Notes under the pieces: generated by a model
What the model was told of the DNA's origin: nothing
Databases searched by the model: none
The model's input: only the letters and a program-made list of their open reading frames with translations
NCBI GenBank assembly: GCA_964230965.1
Contig: CAXRJA010000055.1
Coordinates: 1-6,534, forward strand
DNA length: 6,534 nucleotides
Direction: 5' to 3'
DNA from: UBA8290 sp964230965
GTDB taxonomy: Bacteria; Bacillota_I; Bacilli_A; Acholeplasmatales; Acholeplasmataceae
Translations under genes and position numbers: made by a program
Part shown: in pieces, positions 1-6,034 of the stretch
Layout: every line of letters begins with the position of its first letter
Position numbering within the stretch: position 1 is the first letter of the stretch

Positions 1-255
1 GTCATACCACCTGAAATTGATACGATATTTATTCGACTAAAAGATCAAACACTTATTGGATATGACTATCAAAAAATTGAGAAGAAAGTGGTACCCTTAT
101 TAACAAAAGTTCCTGGAACGATAGAAGGAACCCATGTTGTATTGAAAAAAGTCACGAATAAATTTTATAAAATTGTTAAAAAAGCACCAATAAAAAATTT
201 CGATAATACATTTAAGTCTATAAGAAGTCTTCAAATATTAGAAAGTGAGCGATAA
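1..255 (+). CDS. C-terminal end of an unrecognised protein (5' end outside window)
   Basis: An open frame runs from the first base to TAA at 253-255, giving the last 84 residues of a protein that begins left of the window. I do not recognise the family. The fragment is hydrophilic and basic, with many Lys and no membrane segment. Its pattern is a strand-like IFIRLKD, a second strand-like TLIGYDY, a Lys-rich helix, then strand-like THVVLKKV. This layout faintly resembles the C-terminal beta domain of FtsQ/DivIB, but that is only a guess and no diagnostic residue supports it. The stop codon lies 1 base before the preferred deoC start, and the deoC SD lies inside this gene, so the two are probably co-transcribed and translationally coupled. 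Confidence is good that the frame is coding, and low for any function. Confidence 0.7.
   Translation, partial: VIPPEIDTIFIRLKDQTLIGYDYQKIEKKVVPLLTKVPGTIEGTHVVLKKVTNKFYKIVKKAPIKNFDNTFKSIRSLQILESER
241..249 (+). promoter_or_regulatory. Ribosome binding site deciding the deoC start
   Basis: GAAAGTGAG partly matches the SD consensus GGAGGTGA and ends 7 bases before ATG 257. It favours ATG 257 over the in-frame GTG at 245, which lies inside this element and would have no SD of its own at normal spacing. The site lies within the last codons of the preceding gene. Confidence 0.55.
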
Positions 256-256
256 T

Positions 257-931
257 ATGACATCTCTTAATGCGTATATTGATCATACAAAATTAGGGCC
301 AACAGTTTCATTAGAACAAATTGATCAATTGATTCAAGAAGGACTACAGTATCAATTTAAAAGTTTATGTGTGAATACACATTTTGTATCGTATGTATCA
401 AATAAATTAAAAGATTCAAACGTATTAACTTGTACTGTCATTGGATTTCCACATGGAAGTCATACAAAAGGAGCGAAAGCATTTGAAACAAATGAAGCCA
501 TTCAAGCAGGTGCTGATGAGATTGATATGGTGATCAATAATACATTTGTAAAAGCAAAAGATTACCAAGAAACATTTGAAGATATAAAAGCAGTAGTAAA
601 CGCAGCAAAAGGTAAAACAGTTAAAGTGATACTTGAAACATGTTATTTAACGGATGAGGAAATCATATTTGCATGTCAATGTGCTAAAGATGCAGGCGCA
701 AACTTTGTGAAAACATCAACAGGATTTGGATCTGGTGGTGCGACATTTGAACATGTGAAACTGATGAAACAGACCGTACGAGATGCTTTGGAAGTAAAAG
801 CATCTGGCGGCATTAGAAATAGAGAAGACGCTATGAAGATGATAGAAGCAGGTGCAACAAGACTCGGTACATCCAAAGGCGTAGAAATTATGGAAAACAA
901 GGAGATGTCAAATGCCAACACCACATATTAG
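257..931 (+). CDS. deoC: Deoxyribose-phosphate aldolase (DERA, EC 4.1.2.4)
   Basis: This cytosolic class I aldolase of the TIM-barrel DeoC family cleaves 2-deoxyribose-5-phosphate to glyceraldehyde-3-phosphate and acetaldehyde, the last step of deoxynucleoside catabolism. From ATG 257 it is 224 residues, close to the usual Bacillota length of about 220. Visible hallmarks are YIDHTKL near residue 6, CTVIGFPHG near 59, DEIDMVIN with the conserved Asp about residue 90, FVKTSTGF with the Schiff-base Lys about residue 152, and VKASGGIR with the second active-site Lys about residue 181. The barrel ends at ATRLGTSKGVEIM, and a flexible tail finishes in a terminal Tyr, as in E. coli DERA, where that Tyr aids catalysis. 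A GTG start at 245 would add four residues, but it has no SD at normal spacing. The last 20 bases overlap deoD, which acts upstream in the same pathway. The deoxyribose mutase DeoB is not in the window. Confidence 0.96.
   Translation: MTSLNAYIDHTKLGPTVSLEQIDQLIQEGLQYQFKSLCVNTHFVSYVSNKLKDSNVLTCTVIGFPHGSHTKGAKAFETNEAIQAGADEIDMVINNTFVKAKDYQETFEDIKAVVNAAKGKTVKVILETCYLTDEEIIFACQCAKDAGANFVKTSTGFGSGGATFEHVKLMKQTVRDALEVKASGGIRNREDAMKMIEAGATRLGTSKGVEIMENKEMSNANTTY
899..907 (+). promoter_or_regulatory. Strong ribosome binding site for deoD inside the deoC tail
   Basis: AAGGAGATG matches the SD consensus closely and lies 4 bases before the deoD ATG at 912. It is embedded in the codons of the deoC C-terminal tail, so the same bases serve as coding sequence and as an initiation signal. 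Confidence 0.85.
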
Positions 932-1616
932 TGCACACAAAGATGATATTGCCACTACAGTATTGATGCCAGGAGATCCACTGAGAGCAAAATTTATAGC
1001 TGAAACATTTTTGAAAAATGCACGTTTAGTAAATCAAGTAAGAAATATGTTTGCATACACTGGAACTTATAAAGGTAAAAAAGTGACTGTAATGGGTTCA
1101 GGCATGGGGATGCCATCAATTGGGATTTACTCATATGAGTTATTTAAATTTTATGAAGTAAAAAATATCATTCGTATTGGATCTTGTGGGGCATATGATC
1201 CAAGCTTAAAATTATTTGATGTCATTTTAGTCTCAAAAGCATACTCTGAATCTAGTTTTGCAAAAACAATGGGTATTTCTAATAGACATACACTTCCAGC
1301 GTCAAAAACACTTAACAATAAAATTAAGCGTGCAGCAACTCGATTAGATAAAACATTACAGGAAGGTATCATTCATTCATCAGATGTATTTTATCGTCTC
1401 AACCATGAGGCTTATAAAGGGATATTTCAAAAACATCAAACGATTGCAGTTGAAATGGAATCATTTGCATTATTTTCAAATGCAAAAGCGTTAAACAAAA
1501 AAGCTGCATGTTTATTAACCGTCTCTGATTCTCTTGTAAATCAAGAAGAAACCACCTCTGAACAAAGAGAAAAAGCATTTACAAACATGATGGAAATTGC
1601 GCTAGAAAGTATTTAA
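912..1616 (+). CDS. deoD: Purine-nucleoside phosphorylase, DeoD type (EC 2.4.2.1)
   Basis: This cytosolic phosphorylase splits purine (deoxy)nucleosides with phosphate to a free base and (deoxy)ribose-1-phosphate. It belongs to the trimeric/hexameric PNP/UDP family of E. coli DeoD type. At 234 residues it is close to the 239 of the E. coli enzyme and ends soon after the conserved ALES. By comparison with E. coli I see the phosphate-site residues Gly21 and Arg25 (MPGDPLRAK), Arg44, and Arg88 and Ser91 (IRIGSCGA). His5 (TPHI) is the residue donated to the neighbouring subunit. The ribose-binding VEMES covers Glu181-Met182-Glu183, and the catalytic pair is Asp206 (TVSD) and Arg219. The usual His after TVSD is Ser here (TVSDSLV), a modest difference near the base-binding loop. 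It starts inside deoC with a strong SD and ends in TAATG shared with the next gene, so it is part of a tight operon. Confidence 0.96.
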   Translation: MPTPHISAHKDDIATTVLMPGDPLRAKFIAETFLKNARLVNQVRNMFAYTGTYKGKKVTVMGSGMGMPSIGIYSYELFKFYEVKNIIRIGSCGAYDPSLKLFDVILVSKAYSESSFAKTMGISNRHTLPASKTLNNKIKRAATRLDKTLQEGIIHSSDVFYRLNHEAYKGIFQKHQTIAVEMESFALFSNAKALNKKAACLLTVSDSLVNQEETTSEQREKAFTNMMEIALESI

Positions 1617-2821
1617 TGACATTATTAATTGACCATTATAAATCTTATTTAATACATATTACGATTGGACATCTATTTCAAAAAGAAATGGATGTTTTTT
1701 CGCTTCTTTTAAATCGTTATTTAAAAGCATCACATTCTAAATTTTCATCAAGAAAATCCATCAATGAAGAAATAGAAAATATGTATGGTTTAAAAATGAC
1801 ATTTTATAATACAACAGAAGGAAACCATCTCGTTCACCATTTAAGATGTAAAATGATCAATCCTAAACTTGTAAATGATGACCATCTATTGTATCAAGTA
1901 CTAACATTTATTGAAGCCATGTTATTTCAAGCTACATTTGAACACGCATCACGATTTGAAGAAGAGAAAAGACGCGTCATTGAACAACTTCAAGCCATTA
2001 AAGATGACAAACAAAGATATGCGACATATTTATATGAGGCATCCATTCAAAAATATTACTTAGATACTTATTCACTTGAAGAGAAAATACAAGCGATTGA
2101 TTCGACATCATTAGAGGATATACAACGCTATTATCACGAAACATTTTTAAAAGGGAATATGCTAGTTTTTGCGACTGGATCTTTTTTTGAAAATGAGAAA
2201 ATGTTGATTCAACGTGTACTTGGAAAATATGAACAAGGTGAAATAAAACCTACATACTCTCTGCTTCATGTAAACCAAATGGAAGATATTGAAGTTCATC
2301 TACCCATTCATCAAGCGATTTTACATTTTGGTTTTCAAACGAATATTGGATATCACGATCCATATAAAACAGCTTTGCAATTGTTTAATGAAATGCTTGG
2401 TGGTCATGCCAATAGTCAATTATTTTCTGTCATTAGAGAAGAAAAAGGATTATGTTATTCTATTTATTCATATCTTAATAGTCATCATGGCATTTTATCG
2501 ATTGCTACTGGTGTGGATGCCGCACGTTTAAAAGATGCTCAAGAGAGTATTCATGATGTCATTGCATCATTTCAACATGATGAGATTTCTGATGAACTAC
2601 TTGAGCAAACACAATCATATTTAATTCATCAAATCACGACCAACTTAGATAAACAGAGTATTTATATAGAGCGCGCATTACGCAATCATTTGTATACAGA
2701 AACATATGATTTGAATAATCGGATTGCATCTATTAAAAATGTTACAAAAGAAGATATTATGTATGTAGCGAATAAACTGAAACCAGTGATGATCCATCGT
2801 GTACGAGGTGTTCAATCATGA
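1616..2821 (+). CDS. M16-family peptidase-like protein without zinc site (YmfF-like)
   Basis: A 401-residue M16 peptidase-like protein resembling B. subtilis YmfF. The N-terminal half has no HxxEH. At the matching place it reads ASHSKFSSRKSINEEIENMYG, so it should not bind catalytic zinc. The C-terminal half carries the M16 hallmark LGGHANSQLF followed by REEKGLCYS, with Arg274 and Tyr281 as the R/Y pair that positions substrate. It therefore looks like the substrate-binding partner of the HxxEH subunit encoded next. In B. subtilis, YmfF and YmfH are linked to 5-aminopentanol modification of elongation factor EF-P; that role here is inference. The start is fixed: ATG 1616 overlaps the deoD stop (TAATG), and the frame upstream is open only to the TGA at 1559, with no ATG, GTG or TTG. 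No good SD is visible, so translation is probably coupled to deoD. The N-terminus seems some 15 residues shorter than YmfF. It overlaps the next gene by ATGA. Confidence 0.85.
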   Translation: MTLLIDHYKSYLIHITIGHLFQKEMDVFSLLLNRYLKASHSKFSSRKSINEEIENMYGLKMTFYNTTEGNHLVHHLRCKMINPKLVNDDHLLYQVLTFIEAMLFQATFEHASRFEEEKRRVIEQLQAIKDDKQRYATYLYEASIQKYYLDTYSLEEKIQAIDSTSLEDIQRYYHETFLKGNMLVFATGSFFENEKMLIQRVLGKYEQGEIKPTYSLLHVNQMEDIEVHLPIHQAILHFGFQTNIGYHDPYKTALQLFNEMLGGHANSQLFSVIREEKGLCYSIYSYLNSHHGILSIATGVDAARLKDAQESIHDVIASFQHDEISDELLEQTQSYLIHQITTNLDKQSIYIERALRNHLYTETYDLNNRIASIKNVTKEDIMYVANKLKPVMIHRVRGVQS

Positions 2822-4101
2822 AATATCATTGGATAGAAAATTATGATGAACATATATATACTTACACAACAAAAAGTGGATTAAAAGTGATTGCAATCAA
2901 ACATGATGCAATACATACGACTTATGCTGGAGTCGGTATTCCGTTTGGATCGTGTCATTTAATGATCGATCATGAAAATCAACGTTTGCAACTTCCATTT
3001 GGATCCGCACATTTTTATGAACATAAAATATTTGCTTCACATACAGGAGATATGTTTTCTAAGTTTGTGGAACTTGGATTAGATCCCAATGCGATGACAA
3101 CATATGATTCGATGATATATTATTTTTGCGCAACAAAAGATCTTTATAAAGGGATTGATTTATTATTAGAAACACTTGATCACGCTTATTTTACAGAAGA
3201 AAATATTGAAAATGAACGTCGTATCATTCAAGAAGAAATCAATATGGACTTAGATGATACGATGACGATGTTGTATCAAAAACTTTATGAAAATTTATTT
3301 CATTCACATCCAATTAAATTTGATATTTTGGGTACAACAGAATCAATTAAAAACATCACAAAAAAACAATTATTAGATGTTCATCAAGCAATCGCAAATG
3401 ATCAATTGCGCACACTTGTAATTACGGGTAATATTGATATACCTAGCTTAGAAAATTATTTAGTTACACTGGATCAAAACCGTCAATTTCAACCTTTGAA
3501 GACATCCATGGAAATAAAAGAAGATCCATTAAGCGTAGTCAAGGCATTTGAAATTGTTGAAATGGATATCTCTATTCCGAGAGTAATGCTAGGTATTAAA
3601 TTTCCTAACAAAATGCCTGAAATAGAATTTCAGAAGATGCAATTAAGTATCTATATTACACTTCATGCACTCATGGGTAACAGCTCAACTTTATATGCGT
3701 ATTGGTTAGAAAATGGCTATATTAATCAACCGATTCAATTTCACATGACGCATGTTTCAGGTGCAAATCACCTTACAATACACATCCAAACACATGCATG
3801 TGAAATGATGGCTAAAGAATTCGAGCATGCGATTAAAAAAGATGTGCAAACTTATTTAAATGAAGCGATATTTCATCGTATAAAAAAAGTATTAATTGCT
3901 TCAAACATTTTATCTCTCGATCAACATGAACATAAAATGTTTAATTATATGAGAATGATTTTAAACGGAATATCATTTTATGATGTGATGGATGCAATGC
4001 AAGGGATCACTTATAAAGAAGTCCTCTATTATGCAAATATGTTTGCAAAACTTCCATATGCGTTTCTAATCGCAAAAAATAACAAAATTAGCAAAATTTA
4101 A
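2818..4101 (+). CDS. M16-family zinc peptidase subunit (YmfH-like)
   Basis: A 427-residue M16 (pitrilysin/processing-peptidase-like) protein resembling B. subtilis YmfH. It has the inverted zinc motif HxxEH as His65-Phe-Tyr-Glu68-His69. Further on comes ENERRIIQEEINM at 131-143, in which Glu140 is the likely third zinc ligand and Glu133 the other conserved acidic residue. Seventy residues lie between His69 and Glu140, which fits my recollection of YmfH. DPNAMTTYD at 89-97 is the family's N-A-x-T substrate strand. The C-terminal half has only a degenerate R/Y region (YAYWLENGY near 293-301), so it probably needs the preceding gene product to complete the active site. It is predicted cytosolic, with no signal peptide or membrane segment. 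The start ATG overlaps the previous stop, and GAGGTG at 2805-2810 gives a good SD. It is the last gene before a strong terminator. A link to EF-P modification is inferred from B. subtilis. Confidence 0.88.
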   Translation: MKYHWIENYDEHIYTYTTKSGLKVIAIKHDAIHTTYAGVGIPFGSCHLMIDHENQRLQLPFGSAHFYEHKIFASHTGDMFSKFVELGLDPNAMTTYDSMIYYFCATKDLYKGIDLLLETLDHAYFTEENIENERRIIQEEINMDLDDTMTMLYQKLYENLFHSHPIKFDILGTTESIKNITKKQLLDVHQAIANDQLRTLVITGNIDIPSLENYLVTLDQNRQFQPLKTSMEIKEDPLSVVKAFEIVEMDISIPRVMLGIKFPNKMPEIEFQKMQLSIYITLHALMGNSSTLYAYWLENGYINQPIQFHMTHVSGANHLTIHIQTHACEMMAKEFEHAIKKDVQTYLNEAIFHRIKKVLIASNILSLDQHEHKMFNYMRMILNGISFYDVMDAMQGITYKEVLYYANMFAKLPYAFLIAKNNKISKI

Positions 4102-4126
4102 TCAAATTATAAATCATGATACTTTT

Positions 4127-4161
4127 AAACAATTCAATGAATGACATTGAATTGTTTTTTT
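4127..4161 (+). terminator. Rho-independent terminator ending the deo/M16 operon
   Basis: A perfect 13-bp inverted repeat (AAACAATTCAATG and its complement at 4145-4157) with a 5-base AATGA loop is followed by a run of seven T at 4155-4161, the first three of which pair in the stem. It begins 25 bases after the stop of the second M16 gene. There is no matching T-run for the opposite strand, so it should act on + strand transcripts only. Confidence 0.92.
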
Positions 4162-4205
4162 ATGAAATCAATCGATAACTTGTGATAGAACTTTTAAAGT
4201 ACATT

Positions 4206-4234
4206 TTGACATGATGAATTTAAGTTTATATAAT
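4206..4234 (+). promoter_or_regulatory. Perfect-consensus sigma-A promoter for ssb
   Basis: TTGACA at 4206-4211 and TATAAT at 4229-4234 are separated by exactly 17 bases, a perfect match to the sigma-A/sigma-70 consensus. The expected transcription start is around 4240-4242, right at the edge of the AAGGAGG SD (4243-4249), so the leader should be only about 12-15 bases. The region just upstream is AT-rich. I see no obvious operator overlapping the core promoter. Confidence 0.9.
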
Positions 4235-4253
4235 GCGATAAAAAGGAGGAAGT

Positions 4254-4607
4254 ATGTTAAATCAAGTTGTATTGGTAGGGAGACTTACACAGGATGTTGA
4301 AACAAGAATTTTAGATGATGGTAAGAAAGTGTCAAATATATATTTAGCCGTTCAAAGACCATTTAAAAACATAGAGGGACAATATGATACGGATTTTGTA
4401 AAGTGTAGTGTATGGGAAGGGTTATCAACGCTCATTGAGTCTTATTGTCAAAAAGGTACAATGGTTGCTTTAAAAGGTAGAATTCAGTCATATAAAAAAG
4501 AAATTAATGAATCAAACATTACAATGATGGAGGTGATCGCTGAGAGAATAAGTTACCTTAAAGATACAAAGGAAGATTACCAAAAAAAAGCTAAAAAAGA
4601 TACGTAA
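4254..4607 (+). CDS. Short single-stranded DNA-binding protein without acidic tail (SsbB-like)
   Basis: A 117-residue SSB with a single OB fold. It starts with NQVVLVGRLTQDVETR (canonical N-x-V-x-L-V-G-R-L), has TDFVKCSVWEG with Trp54 at the position of the DNA-stacking Trp54 of E. coli SSB, and then KGTMVALKGRIQSY. The protein stops just after the fold. Its end is Lys-rich (YQKKAKKDT), with no Gly/Pro/Gln linker and no acidic DDDIPF-type tip, so it should bind ssDNA but not recruit replication and repair partners through the usual tail. In length and lack of tail it resembles B. subtilis SsbB (113 aa, used in competence). It is not in the usual rpsF-ssb-rpsR setting, which suggests a second SSB besides a replicative SsbA elsewhere. 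The start is firm: AAGGAGG lies 4 bases upstream of ATG. No terminator follows, so its transcript probably reads into pepV and thyA. Confidence 0.9.
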   Translation: MLNQVVLVGRLTQDVETRILDDGKKVSNIYLAVQRPFKNIEGQYDTDFVKCSVWEGLSTLIESYCQKGTMVALKGRIQSYKKEINESNITMMEVIAERISYLKDTKEDYQKKAKKDT

Positions 4608-4630
4608 TTCCATCATTTATTCACCTTATT

Positions 4631-4649
4631 TATGCTATAATATAGCGTA
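4631..4649. repeat. Dyad symmetry around the pepV -10 element
   Basis: GCTAT-AAT-ATAGC (4634-4646) is a perfect 5-bp inverted repeat, extended outward to 8-bp arms with one mismatch (TATGCTAT and ATAGCGTA, 4631-4649). It covers the TATAAT box, so it could be a repressor site or chance symmetry in AT-rich DNA. Most of it lies upstream of the predicted transcription start, so an RNA hairpin is unlikely unless the message comes from the ssb promoter. Confidence 0.4.
4633..4641 (+). promoter_or_regulatory. Extended -10 promoter for pepV (thyA)
   Basis: TGCTATAAT gives an extended -10 (TG, one base, TATAAT at 4636-4641). No good -35 exists at the correct distance (TCATTT at 4613-4618), which is typical of promoters relying on the extended element. 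The -10 sits inside the dyad 4631-4649. The predicted start near 4648 coincides with the AAGGAG SD at 4649-4654, so this leader is again very short. It lies in the 56-base gap after ssb, so pepV and thyA can be expressed both from here and by read-through. Confidence 0.7.
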
Positions 4650-4663
4650 AGGAGCATACATAA

Positions 4664-6034
4664 ATGATAGATTTTAAACGAGAAGTTTCAAAAAGAAAGA
4701 ATGTATTAATTTCAGACTTACAGCAGTTGATTCAAATAAAATCTGAGTTAACTTCATTTGATCCTAATAGAAAAAATGCTCCATTTGGAGAGGATATTCA
4801 AAAAGCATTTGAATGGTTTTTATCTTTAGCAAAAAAAGATGGTTTTGATGTCGTGAATGTTGATGGTTATGGTGGTCACATTCAATTCGGCTCACAAGAA
4901 ACATTTGTTGGAAGTATTGGTCATTTAGACGTTGTACCAGCTGGAAATGGATGGAAGTTTGATCCATACGGTGCGATTATCCAAGATGGAAAGATGTATG
5001 GACGTGGAACGAGTGATGATAAAGGTCCAACCATGGCGGTTTATTATGCAATGAAAATTCTTAAAGATCTCAATCTTGATTTAAATCATCGCATTAAACT
5101 AATCATTGGTAATGATGAAGAAACAGCATGGCGCGGTGTGGATCGTTATTTTGAAGTTTATCCTGAAGTTCCTGTATCAGGTTTTATACCAGATGCAGAT
5201 TTTCCACTCATTTATGCGGAAAAAGGTATTTCTAGAATACAAGTTAAAGGTACTTTAGAAGATACTGACATTATAGCATTTAATGGTGGTTCTAGAGATA
5301 ACATGGTGCCAGATTTTGCAAAAGTTGTCTTGAAAAATAAAAAGCCTTACGATGTATTATTTAATACGTATTTAAAAGTACATGGGTTCCAAGGTCGTAC
5401 ATTCATTGAGAATGACACCATTGTCTGTGAGATACACGGAAAAAGTGCGCATGGTTCTCTTCCTCAAGAAGGAATTAATGCGATTGATCTTTTAATGCAA
5501 TTTTTAATTGAAAATGAAAAATCCGACTTTACTCAGTTATATGACACATATTTCATTCATGACTTATACGGTAAAAAATTAGGTGTGTATCATCAAGATG
5601 ATGAAATGGGACCAACAACCAATAATATTGGTGTCATGACAATTCAGAATCATAGATATGACATTAGTTTAAACTATAGATATCCTCATGGTATTGAATT
5701 TGATGATGTGATTCAAACATTAAAAGCGACTTTGATGACATCAACAATAGAAGTAGATCATCACAAAGCTTTATTATACAATGATCCTAAAAGTCCTCTT
5801 ATCAAAACATTAACATCAGTGTATCAAAAATACACAAATGATACTAAAAACAAACCTTTCTCAATTGGTGGTGGGACATTTGCGCGTTCTATGCCGAATG
5901 TTGTTGCATTTGGTGCACATTTTCCTAATACGCCAACATACATTCATCAACCAGATGAATATATCGATATTGAAGAATTATTACTTGCTACTGCAATTTA
6001 TGCAGAAGCGCTTTATAAGTTGGCAACGCAATGA
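4664..6034 (+). CDS. pepV: Dipeptidase PepV-like, M20 family zinc aminodipeptidase
   Basis: A 456-residue cytosolic M20 metallopeptidase of the PepV group (470 aa in Lactobacillus delbrueckii). It hydrolyses dipeptides and some N-terminal residues of tripeptides, as the last step of peptide use. All zinc and catalytic positions are visible: His87 and Asp89 in GHLDVVP, Asp119 in GRGTSDDKGP (bridging ligand), Glu152 (catalytic base) and Glu153 (ligand) in NDEETAWRG, Asp177 in FIPDADFP, His263 in HGKSAHGS (oxyanion-stabilising His of the lid domain), and His428 in YIHQPDE. The lid domain lies between the two catalytic halves, roughly residues 185-385. AAGGAG at 4649-4654 is 9 bases upstream of ATG 4664, which fixes the start. 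It has its own extended -10 promoter. The TGA stop overlaps the thyA ATG (ATGA), so dTMP synthase is made from the same message. Confidence 0.94.
   Translation: MIDFKREVSKRKNVLISDLQQLIQIKSELTSFDPNRKNAPFGEDIQKAFEWFLSLAKKDGFDVVNVDGYGGHIQFGSQETFVGSIGHLDVVPAGNGWKFDPYGAIIQDGKMYGRGTSDDKGPTMAVYYAMKILKDLNLDLNHRIKLIIGNDEETAWRGVDRYFEVYPEVPVSGFIPDADFPLIYAEKGISRIQVKGTLEDTDIIAFNGGSRDNMVPDFAKVVLKNKKPYDVLFNTYLKVHGFQGRTFIENDTIVCEIHGKSAHGSLPQEGINAIDLLMQFLIENEKSDFTQLYDTYFIHDLYGKKLGVYHQDDEMGPTTNNIGVMTIQNHRYDISLNYRYPHGIEFDDVIQTLKATLMTSTIEVDHHKALLYNDPKSPLIKTLTSVYQKYTNDTKNKPFSIGGGTFARSMPNVVAFGAHFPNTPTYIHQPDEYIDIEELLLATAIYAEALYKLATQ

Noticed and set aside
245..256. GTG 245 as deoC start (four residues longer)
   Set aside because: The GTG lies inside the SD-like GAAAGTGAG that suits ATG 257, and no SD precedes the GTG at usual spacing. 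It cannot be fully excluded.
676..924. Minus-strand open frame of 82 codons opposite deoC
   Set aside because: It is the antisense shadow of a clearly coding, motif-rich deoC segment. It has no SD and no recognisable motif.
1151..1372. Minus-strand open frame of 73 codons opposite deoD
   Set aside because: Antisense of conserved deoD coding sequence, with no initiation signals and no family resemblance.
2289..2531. + strand 80-codon frame inside the first M16 gene, hydrophobic
   Set aside because: Its hydrophobicity comes from reading AT-rich M16 codons out of frame. The M16 frame carries the R/Y motif here, and there is no SD.
1616..2821. First M16 gene as a decayed zinc peptidase (pseudogene)
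   Set aside because: Loss of HxxEH is normal for YmfF-type partner subunits. The R/Y motif is intact, the frame is full length and the overlaps on both sides are clean.
4620..4625. TTCACC as -35 of the pepV promoter
   Set aside because: It is only 10 bases from the TATAAT box, far short of the required 16-18. The extended -10 explains the promoter better.
4570..4663. Terminator between ssb and pepV
   Set aside because: No GC-containing hairpin followed by a T-run is present. The dyad at 4631-4649 has no U-tract, so read-through from ssb is likely.
4764..4967. Minus-strand 67-codon frame opposite pepV
   Set aside because: It overlaps the conserved PepV metal-site region (GHLDVVP) in antisense and has no coding evidence.
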